From NCBI RefSeq assembly GCF_003286915.1, contig NZ_QMFY01000004.1, forward strand, positions 186,001 to 250,000: a stretch of 64,000 bases of DNA. Reading direction: 5' to 3'. This DNA is from Pseudochryseolinea flava (GTDB taxonomy: Bacteria > Bacteroidota > Bacteroidia > Cytophagales > Cyclobacteriaceae). The notes beneath the pieces are model-generated. The model did not search any database, was not told the DNA's origin, and saw only the letters and a program-made list of their open reading frames with translations. This document shows, piece by piece, positions 25,446 through 34,404 of the stretch; position 1 is the stretch's first letter, and each line of letters opens with the position of its first letter. The translations under genes were made by a program, and so were the position numbers.

Positions 25446-26339
25446 ATGAAAAAACATTACCTCTACGTTTTGTTGTGCCTTTTCGCGACGTTACAGTTAT
25501 CTGCGCAATCGTCGTTGTCCAAAAAGAAGCGACAACCCTCGGCCTATAACAAACAAAATAAAGAGAACGATCAATTTTTACAGAAGCAGTTTTGGCTTGG
25601 ATTAAAAGCGGGCACAAACCTCTCGTCGGTAACCATCGAGAACCGTTATGCGATCTTCTCACCGATTGATGGCTTTGAAACACCTAAAAAGTACGATCGA
25701 TACAAGGGCCTCGGCACGCAGATCGCGCTTGAATTAAGTTTCTCGTTCAAGGGATTCTCTATCAGCTTTCAGCCAACCTATCAACACGCACTCTTCTCCT
25801 ACTCCAAAGAATATTTTTGGGGCGGCACGGAAGAAGGTGCATTAAGTCTTGAAATGACGTACGATCACAAACACAAGGTAGATCATTTACTTTTTCCCCT
25901 ATTGGTAAAGTACGAGGTTGCAGGAAACAAACTGCGCCCTTACCTACAAGCTGGATTCTACCAAGGTCTTCGCGTTAGCGCCAATAAGGACATCACCATT
26001 CGTGGTGTTGATCATGCCAGCGGTGGTGATAATGAATTTGAAAAAGAATCTATCGCGATCGACGCAACAAACCTCTTCGCCAAAAACCATTGGGGACTTA
26101 TCGGTGGCGCTGGTGTGTACTACAATCAAGGCAATGTTCGACTCAACCTCGATATACAATATCGCCACGGCATGAGTAGTATTATATCAAACAAGAACCG
26201 CTACGAAAACGATATGCTCGTTGGTGCAGGCGAGGTCATGGACGATCTTAGTTTACAGAGCGTCTCCGTCTCTTTAGGATGTCTCTTCCCGATGCGTTTC
26301 CTTGGCACGGGCTTTAAATCTTCTGACCGCAAAAAATAA
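25446..26339 (+). CDS. Outer-membrane beta-barrel protein (PorT-like family)
   Basis: The 297-residue protein has a clear Sec signal (LYVLLCLFATLQLSAQ) and then alternating hydrophobic strands ending in aromatic residues, with the family phrase FWLGLKAGTNLSS at the start of the barrel. The size suits an 8- to 10-strand barrel of the outer membrane beta-barrel (PF13568-like) group. It follows the DUF1501 gene by 11 bases and precedes a lipoprotein gene by 11, so the four genes form one unit. Its function is unknown; a role in holding the DUF1501 product at the surface is speculation. Confidence 0.8.
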   Translation: MKKHYLYVLLCLFATLQLSAQSSLSKKKRQPSAYNKQNKENDQFLQKQFWLGLKAGTNLSSVTIENRYAIFSPIDGFETPKKYDRYKGLGTQIALELSFSFKGFSISFQPTYQHALFSYSKEYFWGGTEEGALSLEMTYDHKHKVDHLLFPLLVKYEVAGNKLRPYLQAGFYQGLRVSANKDITIRGVDHASGGDNEFEKESIAIDATNLFAKNHWGLIGGAGVYYNQGNVRLNLDIQYRHGMSSIISNKNRYENDMLVGAGEVMDDLSLQSVSVSLGCLFPMRFLGTGFKSSDRKK

Positions 26340-26350
26340 CCGCTGCACCT

Positions 26351-27580
26351 GTGAAAAAATTATACACCATATTTTCAACCTCCATTTGTGTTCTATTGCT
26401 ATGGTCTTGTGCTGAAGAAACGGATTCAGCGATTGGCAAAGAAAAATTCACCTCAATCTTCGATGTACGAGATTTTAACATAAGCTACACACCACTAGAT
26501 ATCGTTCAAACTTCTGATGGTGGTTACGTTGTACTTAGCGCACGCCCATTAGAGGAATCGAACTTTAGCTACAGCGGAATTCACCTCCTGAAAGCAGATG
26601 AAAACGGAAACTACGTTAGCGACATCACGCTAGGCGATAGTCTCGTTCACGCCGTTTCTAGTCTTACGCTAGATGGCGAAAAACTCCATTTCATTTGTAT
26701 GAACAGCCAATCTACCGGTGCCCGCATCGTAAGCTTTGACGCATCGCTAGGAAACATCACTGCGAAAATGGTCGAGGGCCTTACTTACCCGAGCGCCGCG
26801 AATTATATCCCAGAAAGCAAAGCATTTGCGTTACTCGGATACAACAGTGAAGACAAGCAAACTCAGATTACTGTCGCCAATCTGAGTGGACAGCTCATCA
26901 AGCCATTAAAAACGTTCATTACCGGATTAGGCGGTGGCGAAATTATCATCGACAAAATTATGATCGAACATTTCTTACATACAGGCCGCCAATACCCGTT
27001 CTCGGTAGGAAAAGTTAAAGGACAAGATATCTACTACTTCAACGCATTTGTCAACTACAACTTCTCGATGGGGTTAACGAATCTTTCGGAAGATGATGAG
27101 GGAACATTTATGTTTGGTGAAAATGACGATGTCGGTTTCAGTGCCGTTACGAGTCTTGGCAACGCTAGCTATGCTATTGCACGCTTCGACCACACTGACA
27201 CCTATTTAGATCCTAATGCATCGCTCTCCCCTGGTGCTATCGACCCAACTGAGATTGGATATAATCCTTACCCAGAGCTAACGCCACACGCGACCATAAA
27301 AATTCTGCCTACTGAAATTAGCGAGAAAAAAATAATCGTATTCGGAAGCAGCACGAAGTCTAAACAAATTGGACTTTACTTCTATGATCAGACAACACGC
27401 GCGTTCCATACCAGCCGATATCTAGGATTCTCTAATCCGTACGAGTTCTCAAGTATGACACGCACCGCTGACGGTGGACTTGCAATCTGCGGTGTAACCT
27501 ACCTCGCAGGACGTTTCCCTCGGATTTGCATATTCAAGCTATCAGAAGAAGACGTGAAAGAGAATGTAGTGATCGAGTAA
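26351..27580 (+). CDS. Hypothetical lipoprotein with beta-propeller-like repeats
   Basis: Translation begins at a GTG. The 409-residue product has a lipoprotein signal (lipobox LWSC, Cys20). The mature part contains TSDGGYVVLS near the start and RTADGGLAICG near the end, the SxDGGxxxxG phrase common in beta-propeller repeats of Bacteroidota surface proteins; the intermediate blades are too diverged to count. I recognise no named family. It is the last gene of the DUF1800-DUF1501 unit and is followed by a strong terminator. Confidence 0.75.
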   Translation: MKKLYTIFSTSICVLLLWSCAEETDSAIGKEKFTSIFDVRDFNISYTPLDIVQTSDGGYVVLSARPLEESNFSYSGIHLLKADENGNYVSDITLGDSLVHAVSSLTLDGEKLHFICMNSQSTGARIVSFDASLGNITAKMVEGLTYPSAANYIPESKAFALLGYNSEDKQTQITVANLSGQLIKPLKTFITGLGGGEIIIDKIMIEHFLHTGRQYPFSVGKVKGQDIYYFNAFVNYNFSMGLTNLSEDDEGTFMFGENDDVGFSAVTSLGNASYAIARFDHTDTYLDPNASLSPGAIDPTEIGYNPYPELTPHATIKILPTEISEKKIIVFGSSTKSKQIGLYFYDQTTRAFHTSRYLGFSNPYEFSSMTRTADGGLAICGVTYLAGRFPRICIFKLSEEDVKENVVIE

Positions 27581-27603
27581 AAGCGTCGATCAATTGCTCA
27601 TAC

Positions 27604-27633
27604 AAAAGCCACTCAACTTCGAGTGGCTTTTTT
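27604..27633 (+). terminator. Rho-independent terminator after the DUF1501 operon
   Basis: AAAAGCCACTC and GAGTGGCTTTT form a perfect 11-base-pair stem with the 6-base loop AACTTC, followed by T residues. It starts 24 bases after the lipoprotein stop codon. Confidence 0.92.
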
Positions 27634-27723
27634 GTTGATTAGTGATTTGTGAAAAGACTCTCTTCGGTAAAATCACTTTGGATTGAAATGCGCGGTAGCA
27701 AACTGTTTTTTTTAAGATTCTCT

Positions 27724-27795
27724 TGCCACAAAGAAATCTCAAAGTTTCCTAAAGCTGTACTTTTCTTGGCGACCTTAGTCTTCGACTTTGTGGCA
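27724..27795. repeat. Intergenic inverted repeat with CAAAG internal units
   Basis: TGCCACAAAG (27724-27733) and CTTTGTGGCA (27786-27795) are perfect 10-base inverted arms. Inside the left half, CAAAG recurs at 27740-27744 and AAAG at 27751-27754, spaced by about one helical turn. The rest of the 347-base gap 27581-27927 holds the terminator above and no gene that I can support. The element resembles the CACAAAG/CTTTGTG dispersed repeats of Bacteroidota intergenic regions. Confidence 0.6.
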
Positions 27796-27927
27796 TAATG
27801 AATTTTTAAAAAGTCGTTCAGTGAGTATTATAAACTACGAAATGGTAATGATTTATATACAACGCTTTCAATGAAATCTAGACCGGACGGAGTAAGATTA
27901 ACTGGTTACTCAAGACGCCACAAGGCT

Positions 27928-29925
27928 TTAATCATAGAACGACCAATCAAAACCAAAGTCGAGTATGCTGCGTTGACCTGGATAATTCGGCGTTGGAAAG
28001 TATCCACGTTGGGTAATGGCCTGCACGATGTTATTGTATTTTACAAAAATTCTTCCGCGTTTGATTCTCGCATTAAAGAATACATCCACCACGGCATAGT
28101 CGTAAGCTAAGAACTGGTTTCCGGTAGACTGTACATAAAACTGCTGCGTGGGAACGTCATACTGGAGTGGTGCGTAGGTGGATTTAAAATGAACGTCAAC
28201 GCCAGCATGCATATCCAAATTACCATTGAAGAAAATGTTCTCATAGGCCAGTTGTCCATTGGCAAAAAACTCCGGTATCTGAATGGCATCTGATGAGCTC
28301 TTCAGCACTTTTCCATAGATCCCATGGCCACGAATAAAGATATGTTTTGCTAACACCAACTCAAGGCGCAACTCTGGCAAGAGGAAAACTTGTTCCCCTG
28401 AGACTTGAACAGGAAGAACCGATTGCGGCTGACGAGGATAATTATCCTCTTTGAAAAACACATAATTGCCAATGCGTGTAAACGTAGCGCCAGGTGAAAT
28501 GCTAAACACTTTAGATCGATAATGAATCGCCCCTTTAAATTCGGTAACGTTAATATCGTCGAATACAAATGAATTATTTCGCCTGTTCGGATACCATACA
28601 TCAAAACCACCGCGATAGGCCTGTTGCACAAATGAAGGTTCATACTGCATTTGTTTGATGGATGCCTCAAACCATTTGCTTTCGATTTTCCCTTCAAGCC
28701 GGTAGTTACCGGTTTGCAGCAATTCAGCCCTTGCCGACACTTCTCCAATAGAATCCAGGCGTAACGCCATGCGACCACCGAGATAATGCTCAAGCCCCTG
28801 AGTCTTCAACGACAGTGAATCGCTTTCTGCAATATTGCTGTAGTCCATCGAATAATCCCTGATTGCATAATAACCGTTGTAGAATAGCTTGAGCAAATTC
28901 CCCTTTATCCCCACTTCATTACGAACTGTTTTAAACTTCGTGCGATCAGAGATTGTATCCGTAGGTAGTTCATAGTAGTCGTATTCATAGGTACCCTCTA
29001 AACTTGGGCGCTCATTGAATCTTTCTCCTTGACGATAGCGATCAAATTTATGATAGACTTGTAATGCCTTTCCAATTTTGTATTGATGGAACAAATGGAC
29101 ATTGATCCGTTTTTCATTACTTGATGCTTCGGTTAAAAGGTTACTAACATCTTTCGCAAAGTAATCTAAGTCGTAGTCAAAGTTATTCACCAAATAGTTC
29201 ACGCCGCCCGACTCATCCGCTTGATGATTCGCACGCTGAAAATTAACGAAGATCATGTACGTACTATCACGTTTTGTATGATACGTGGTGTAGAAATCGT
29301 AGTAATTGCTCCTCACGTTTCGATCACCTTTGGACGATCTGCCAATTTGTTTATCGATAAACAATCCGCGGAAGTTAAACCCAAAATTCCATTGCTGATT
29401 TATATTCCTACTGTAGGTAACACGCGTGATCGACCTTCCTTTTCCACCAAGAATTACTTTCATGTTTGAGTATGGCGACTTCGTATCATAGTACTTGATC
29501 CTTTCCTCATCCCAATACAAGTCATAAGCATTAAAACCTGACGTGACGCCGATCGCTTCGGGAGCACTGTAGTAGATAGGCCTCATCGCCGTACCAATAT
29601 TTCCGAGATCTTGATAACGATTTTCAAATCGCTGTACGTAATTGAAACGATGAAAATTCCGAATAGCGGTATCGATGAAGTGTGTTGTTGGCAAATTCAG
29701 GAAGACATCTTCCTCATAGAAAAATTTGGAAGTTTTCGGACCATAAACCTGCTTCGTACTATCGTTGATGATCTGCGAGCGTCGTCTGCCTTCCGTTGGG
29801 TTCTGACCGAAAACGCTGGCAGCCTGAACCAGCGCAACAAACAAAATGATGTATCTAAAAAATTGCACGCTCAAAAATAAATGAAATCTAATTACTACTG
29901 ATCTACTCATCCCTACCAACCGCAT
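27928..29925 (-). CDS. Putative porin (Porin_10 family)
   Basis: The 665-residue frame encodes an outer-membrane beta-barrel of the Bacteroidota putative porin family; the segments IDTAIRNFHRFNYVQRF, YQDLGNIGTAMRPIYY and NAYDLYWDEERIKYYDT are highly characteristic. It ends in an aromatic residue pattern (DFGFDWSFYD) as barrels do. The start is uncertain: the ATG at 29925 gives a long lead before the signal peptide, the ATG at 29910 overlaps the lpxK stop by 8 bases, and the GTG at 29868 gives the neatest signal (QFFRYIILFVALVQAASVFGQ). It lies downstream of lpxK and is probably co-transcribed. Substrate unknown. Confidence 0.87.
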   Translation of the reverse strand: MRLVGMSRSVVIRFHLFLSVQFFRYIILFVALVQAASVFGQNPTEGRRRSQIINDSTKQVYGPKTSKFFYEEDVFLNLPTTHFIDTAIRNFHRFNYVQRFENRYQDLGNIGTAMRPIYYSAPEAIGVTSGFNAYDLYWDEERIKYYDTKSPYSNMKVILGGKGRSITRVTYSRNINQQWNFGFNFRGLFIDKQIGRSSKGDRNVRSNYYDFYTTYHTKRDSTYMIFVNFQRANHQADESGGVNYLVNNFDYDLDYFAKDVSNLLTEASSNEKRINVHLFHQYKIGKALQVYHKFDRYRQGERFNERPSLEGTYEYDYYELPTDTISDRTKFKTVRNEVGIKGNLLKLFYNGYYAIRDYSMDYSNIAESDSLSLKTQGLEHYLGGRMALRLDSIGEVSARAELLQTGNYRLEGKIESKWFEASIKQMQYEPSFVQQAYRGGFDVWYPNRRNNSFVFDDINVTEFKGAIHYRSKVFSISPGATFTRIGNYVFFKEDNYPRQPQSVLPVQVSGEQVFLLPELRLELVLAKHIFIRGHGIYGKVLKSSSDAIQIPEFFANGQLAYENIFFNGNLDMHAGVDVHFKSTYAPLQYDVPTQQFYVQSTGNQFLAYDYAVVDVFFNARIKRGRIFVKYNNIVQAITQRGYFPTPNYPGQRSILDFGFDWSFYD

Positions 29926-30940
29926 TCATGATCATCGCATCAAAATCCTCTCCATTTTTTATGAATTCCGTCTCGATCGGCAAATAAAACATGGGCAGCT
30001 GAGTATTCTTGCCCGAAAAACTTGCACTCCTTAATTTTACCATATCTTTTTCCGTCGTCAGGATACTTGCCTTCGGATGTTTCTTAAGCAGGGACTCAAG
30101 TTCTTCAAAATCTTTTGTATTGTAATCATAATGATCAGGACGCTCAACGTGCTCGATCAACCTATATTGCTGTTGAACGTATTGCTTCATCGGTTGCGCA
30201 TTTGCAATTCCAGTCACAAGGATGACATCGGGATTAATGGACTTCCCTATCCCACCGGCAAACGGAACTACCTCACCGTAATGAATTTTGGTAAAGAATA
30301 CGGGTTTATCTGCGTAGCGGCGAACTTCATGTTCCATCTCGATCATGGTTTCCTCGGTTAGATCCGACGGGCATTTCGTGATCACGATTGCGTCTGCGCG
30401 ACGAGCACCACGTGCTGCTTCACGGAGTCTTCCTGCGGGCAACACATAGTCGTTGTAGAAGGGTTTTGTAAAATCTGTGAGGATGATACTGAACTTCGGA
30501 ACGACACGGCGATGTTGGAAGGCATCGTCCAGTAGCACCACCGTAGGAGCCTCCTCCTGTGCCTGTATAATATGCGGAATAGCAAATGCGCGATCTTCAC
30601 CGACCGCGACAGAGACTTGGTCACCAAACTTGAGATACATCTGAAACGGCTCGTCACCAAGCGTCGACGCATTATCGGCACTGCTCGCGAGACGAAAACC
30701 TTTTGTGTTACGACCATACCCCCTACTGAGTGTGGCGATGCGATGTTGCGGCCTAAGCATCCTAATCAGGTGCTCGATCATCGGCGTCTTTCCTGTGCCG
30801 CCAACCGCCAGATTACCAACGCATATCACCGGTATGTCGAACCTTACCGCTGGTTTTAGGCCACGGTCGTACGCGTAATTTCTAATCCTCGTGATGAGAT
30901 CAAACAAGAGCGCGAATGGAAAAAGTAAAACACGAAGCAT
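29903..30940 (-). CDS. lpxK: Tetraacyldisaccharide 4'-kinase LpxK
   Basis: The 345-residue protein has the N-terminal membrane helix, the P-loop VGNLAVGGTGKTPMIEHL, SRGYGR, and VLLDDAFQHRRV with the catalytic Asp-Asp/His region, then VLPAGRLREAARGARRAD. It phosphorylates the lipid A precursor at the 4' position on the inner face of the inner membrane. I choose the ATG at 30940 rather than the TTG just before it. It is divergent from the nif3-like gene, and its stop lies inside the start region of the porin gene. Confidence 0.95.
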   Translation of the reverse strand: MLRVLLFPFALLFDLITRIRNYAYDRGLKPAVRFDIPVICVGNLAVGGTGKTPMIEHLIRMLRPQHRIATLSRGYGRNTKGFRLASSADNASTLGDEPFQMYLKFGDQVSVAVGEDRAFAIPHIIQAQEEAPTVVLLDDAFQHRRVVPKFSIILTDFTKPFYNDYVLPAGRLREAARGARRADAIVITKCPSDLTEETMIEMEHEVRRYADKPVFFTKIHYGEVVPFAGGIGKSINPDVILVTGIANAQPMKQYVQQQYRLIEHVERPDHYDYNTKDFEELESLLKKHPKASILTTEKDMVKLRSASFSGKNTQLPMFYLPIETEFIKNGEDFDAMIMNAVGRDE

Positions 30941-30980
30941 CAAAAGTTCATTCTATTTTATGATCTCAGGTTTACTCTCT

Positions 30981-30988
30981 TAACTTTG
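30981..30988 (+). promoter_or_regulatory. Candidate promoter (TAACTTTG -7 element) for the nif3-like gene
   Basis: TAACTTTG matches TAnnTTTG, 31 bases before the ATG at 31020, and a TTTT that could serve as the -33 element lies 21 bases upstream (30956-30959). The spacing fits the Bacteroidota consensus. Confidence 0.5.
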
Positions 30989-31019
30989 GCTGTCGAGTGA
31001 CCTGGATCCTCAAAAAATT

Positions 31020-32126
31020 ATGAGCACAAGTATAAGGATAAAAGACGTAACAGATTATCTAGAAGCACTCGCACCAAGAAGTTATCAAGAATCATACGAC
31101 AACTCCGGATTGATCACAGGCGATCCGGCCGCATCGGTAAAAGGCATTTTGGTCAGCCTCGATTGCACGGAGGCTGTCGTGCGCGAAGCTATCGAGAAGG
31201 GTTGTAATTTGATTGTCGCTCATCACCCCATCGTTTTCAAAGGACTTAAGCGACTTACGGGTGCCACTTACGTTGAGCGAACTGTTATTTCCGCTATCCG
31301 AAACGACATTGCGATCTACGCGTGCCATACAAACCTCGACCATGTTTCTCAAGGTGTGAATCGCAAAATATGCGAGAAAATAGGGCTAGTCAATCCAACA
31401 ATACTTCAGCCGAAAAAAGGGATTTTAAGCAAATTGGTCACTTTTGTTCCGAAAGAAAAAACAGAGGCTGTTGCGGCGGCGCTTCACGCGGCTGGAGCAG
31501 GACAGATCGGAAACTACAAAAACTGCAGCTTTCGGGTAGATGGAACGGGCACCTTCAAACCCGTTGCTGGAGCAAACCCACACCTTGGAACCGTTGGCGA
31601 GCAGGAGTTTGTATCAGAAAGTCGCCTAGAGGTTATTTTTCCAGCGCACCTGTCTGGCAAAATTTTGACAGCACTCCGTGCGTCACATCCGTATGAGGAA
31701 GTTGCTTATTATTTAAGCGCTTTAGAGAATGAAAATCAAGAAGTTGGCGCAGGGATGATTGGGGAACTCGAAAAACCAGTTGAACCAATCGACTTTCTTA
31801 AAGGTTTAAAACACAGTATGAACCTACAGATAATCCGCCATACACCGTTAACCACTGGAAAAATTAGCAAAGTAGCGGTTTGCGGAGGAGCTGGCAGTTT
31901 TCTTTTGGCGGATGCCATTCGCGCTGGTGCTCAAGCATTTATAACCGCTGATTTTAAGTATCACGAGTTTTTTGATGCCGATGGAAAGATCATTATCGCC
32001 GACATTGGCCATTATGAAAGCGAGGTTTTTACCAAAGAACTATTAAAAGACGTTTTAATGAAAAATTTTTCTAATTTTGCGATCAATTTTTCAAATACCG
32101 TCACGAATCCAATAAGCTACCTATAA
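31020..32126 (+). CDS. Nif3-like dinuclear metal-centre protein (YbgI family)
   Basis: At 368 residues this is the long form of the NIF3 family, with a PII-like insert (about residues 130-240) between the two halves. Metal ligands are visible in IVAHHPIVFKG, CHTNLDH and ADIGHYESE. Members form hexameric toroids and are often annotated as GTP cyclohydrolase 1 type 2 homologues, but the true role is not settled. The stop codon abuts the ATG of the coiled-coil zinc-ribbon-like gene, and this pairing of Nif3 with a C4-type zinc ribbon protein is common in bacteria. Confidence 0.92.
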   Translation: MSTSIRIKDVTDYLEALAPRSYQESYDNSGLITGDPAASVKGILVSLDCTEAVVREAIEKGCNLIVAHHPIVFKGLKRLTGATYVERTVISAIRNDIAIYACHTNLDHVSQGVNRKICEKIGLVNPTILQPKKGILSKLVTFVPKEKTEAVAAALHAAGAGQIGNYKNCSFRVDGTGTFKPVAGANPHLGTVGEQEFVSESRLEVIFPAHLSGKILTALRASHPYEEVAYYLSALENENQEVGAGMIGELEKPVEPIDFLKGLKHSMNLQIIRHTPLTTGKISKVAVCGGAGSFLLADAIRAGAQAFITADFKYHEFFDADGKIIIADIGHYESEVFTKELLKDVLMKNFSNFAINFSNTVTNPISYL

Positions 32127-32933
32127 ATGATGGAAAATCAATCAGTTGCTCAGAAGCTTGAAGCGCTTGTAAAACTCCAGTCCATTGACAGCAAACTAGA
32201 CGAACTCAAAAAACTCCGCGGCGACCTTCCCGATGAAGTGCAAGATCTAGAAGACGAAATTGAAGGGTACAAAGTTCGCTACACCCGTTTCGAGGCCGAG
32301 CTGAAGGATATCGAAGAAGGTAACAAGAAGTACAAAGAAGGAATCAAAGAAGCTGAAAAGCTTATCAAGAAATACACCGAACAGCAAAAGAACGTTAGAA
32401 ACAATCGCGAGTTCGATGCCATCACCAAAGAAATAGAACTTCAGGAACTCGAAATTCAACTTTGCGAGAAGAAGATCAAAGAAGGAAAAGACAGTATCCA
32501 GCAGAAGAAAGACGAGATCGAAAAAACCAACTCCTTGATCAAGGAACGCGGTGACCACCTCGACAACAAGAAGAAAGAATTGAACGATATCCTTGCAGAA
32601 AGCCAGGAAGAAGAGAAGAAGCTGTTGGCTGAGCGTGAGAAAGCAACGAAGAAGATCGAAGACAAACTCCTCAAATATTACGAAAGACTTCGCGGCAGCC
32701 TTACCAATGGTTTAGCTGTTGTGCGTGTTGTGCGCGGTGCTGCTGAAGGCTGTAACATCGTGATCCCGCCGCAAAAAATTGCCGAGATTCGCGAGAAAAA
32801 GAAAATTGTGATTGATGAACATTCAGGTCGTATCTTAGCGGACGTAGACATGGATACCCTCGATGAAGGCGACAAACCTAAAACTGCCAAAACTCCGGTT
32901 GTGGCTCCAACAAGAAGAAAGAAAGTTGAATAA
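32127..32933 (+). CDS. Coiled-coil protein of the C4-type zinc ribbon family (degenerate ribbon)
   Basis: The 268-residue product is a long antiparallel coiled coil (about residues 10-185, rich in Glu and Lys) followed by the C-terminal ribbon domain of the CT398/CdsZ-like family, recognised by GCNIVIPPQKIAEIR and HSGRILADVD. Family members normally have two CxxC-type pairs there. In this protein only Cys209 remains: the first Cys is Ala, and the second pair reads Asp and Ser. The tail is Lys/Pro/Thr rich. It is translated directly after the nif3-like gene. The function is likely as an adaptor or scaffold; zinc binding is unlikely with these residues. Confidence 0.87.
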   Translation: MMENQSVAQKLEALVKLQSIDSKLDELKKLRGDLPDEVQDLEDEIEGYKVRYTRFEAELKDIEEGNKKYKEGIKEAEKLIKKYTEQQKNVRNNREFDAITKEIELQELEIQLCEKKIKEGKDSIQQKKDEIEKTNSLIKERGDHLDNKKKELNDILAESQEEEKKLLAEREKATKKIEDKLLKYYERLRGSLTNGLAVVRVVRGAAEGCNIVIPPQKIAEIREKKKIVIDEHSGRILADVDMDTLDEGDKPKTAKTPVVAPTRRKKVE

Positions 32934-34404
32934 CATCACAGGTCATTTTTATCGAAAGGCAGGCTTTCTCGCTTGCCTTTTTTTATGTGCTTCCCTCTCT
33001 GCAGCAGCACAAGAATGGTCGTTCGATGCCAATACGCAAAAGGCGTACGACCTAGTCCTCAACTTCCAAACACAAGAAGCGCTTACCCTTATTCCAAATC
33101 CCAAGACTGTCGAAGAGCATTACGTGACGTCCTTGGCGGAAGCGCTTGAATTATTGATCACCGAAGATGCCGTACGTTACCCGGAATATGAGAACCACTT
33201 CGAGGCATTGCTCGATCGGAAAACAAAACTCCGGTCGCCACATGATTTATTCCTCCAAGCCGAAATTGCCCTACACTGGAGTTTCGTTCACTTAAAATAT
33301 GGACATGAGTTTGAAGCGGCCCTCAACCTGCGACAAGCGTATCACACCTCACAAGAAATCAGAACTAGGTTTCCAAAATACACAGCCATCAATAAGACCT
33401 CGGGGTTAATGCAAATCATCATCGGCTCGATTCCAGAAAAATACAACTGGATTTTGGGAATGATGAACATTGAAGCGTCAACAGAAGATGGCATCAAGGA
33501 ACTAGAAGATATCCGTAAATCGGATCACGCACTGGCTTTCGAATCTGATCTTCTGTTTGCAGTCGTTCAAGGCTTCATATTACAACATCCCGAGGTGGGC
33601 TTGCATACCATTCATGAATTGCTGAATGAAAAACCGAACAACAAGCTCGCACTTTTCATCGGCGCCTCTCTTGCAATTAAAAATGCACAAAGTGAGATCG
33701 CGTTGACATACTTAAATACGCTTCAAAAGCAACATAGTGAAGAGCCGATATATTATGCTGATTATCTCAAAGGAGAAGTATACCTGCAGAAGGGAGACTA
33801 TATTGACGCGATCGCTTCTTTCCGATGGTTCATCAACCACTACGATGGTCAAAACTACATCAAGGATGCTCACTACAAGATCGGGCTTTGCTACCTCCTG
33901 AACGGAAATGAAAATGATGCGAAGGCAATGTTTAAGCAAGCCAAAACAGTAGGAAAAGCATCTGCCGAAGCCGATCGCTATGCCGAACGTGCTTTAACAG
34001 CTGACCTTCCACACGTCAAACTTACAAAGATCCGATATGCCATCGACGGTGGATACTACGAGGATGCAACTAATCTTATGGCCTCAATAAGAGGCGATGA
34101 ATTAAAAACAAAGCGAGATCAGGTCGAATATTTTTACCGTAAGGCAAGGCTAGCCCATAAAACGGGAGACCTTACAAACGCACAACAACTTTACTTGCAA
34201 ACAGCCATCACTGCAGAGGAAGAGCCTTGGTATTATGCGCCCAACGCCTATTTACAACTAGGCTACATGGCCGTCGCAGCCAACGATAAAGCCAACGCGA
34301 AAATCTATTTCAAGAAAGCTATTGGCTATAAAAATCACGAGTACAAGAACAGCATTGATAGCAAAGCTAAATTTGCGCTCGATCACCTCAAAGAACGCAA
34401 GTGA
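32926..34404 (+). CDS. Secreted tetratricopeptide-repeat protein
   Basis: The protein has a signal peptide (AGFLACLFLCASLSAAAQ) and a body of helical TPR-like repeats, clearest in YLKGEVYLQKGDYIDAIASF and in AHKTGDLTNAQQLYLQTA. I start it at the TTG at 32926, which overlaps the previous stop by 8 bases and puts the signal peptide close to the N-terminus (492 residues); the frame opens further upstream at 32863, but that would add a basic lead inside the previous gene. No ATG exists before the signal sequence. A terminator-like hairpin lies inside the signal-peptide codons. The gene overlaps the convergent phosphatase gene by 22 bases. Role unknown, probably periplasmic. Confidence 0.78.
   Translation: MNNITGHFYRKAGFLACLFLCASLSAAAQEWSFDANTQKAYDLVLNFQTQEALTLIPNPKTVEEHYVTSLAEALELLITEDAVRYPEYENHFEALLDRKTKLRSPHDLFLQAEIALHWSFVHLKYGHEFEAALNLRQAYHTSQEIRTRFPKYTAINKTSGLMQIIIGSIPEKYNWILGMMNIEASTEDGIKELEDIRKSDHALAFESDLLFAVVQGFILQHPEVGLHTIHELLNEKPNNKLALFIGASLAIKNAQSEIALTYLNTLQKQHSEEPIYYADYLKGEVYLQKGDYIDAIASFRWFINHYDGQNYIKDAHYKIGLCYLLNGNENDAKAMFKQAKTVGKASAEADRYAERALTADLPHVKLTKIRYAIDGGYYEDATNLMASIRGDELKTKRDQVEYFYRKARLAHKTGDLTNAQQLYLQTAITAEEEPWYYAPNAYLQLGYMAVAANDKANAKIYFKKAIGYKNHEYKNSIDSKAKFALDHLKERK
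32955..32984 (+). terminator. Terminator-like hairpin inside the signal-peptide codons of the TPR gene
   Basis: AAAGGCAGGC pairs with GCTTGCCTTT (one G-T pair) across a 6-base loop, and seven T residues in a row close the structure. It sits 22 bases after the stop of the zinc-ribbon-like gene, exactly where a terminator for the nif3 operon would be expected, yet it is within the coding part of the next gene. Confidence 0.7.

Noticed and set aside
32247-32890. Long open frames antisense to the coiled-coil gene, rich in Phe and Leu
   Set aside because: They mirror the Glu/Lys-rich coiled-coil codons on the other strand and have no start context.
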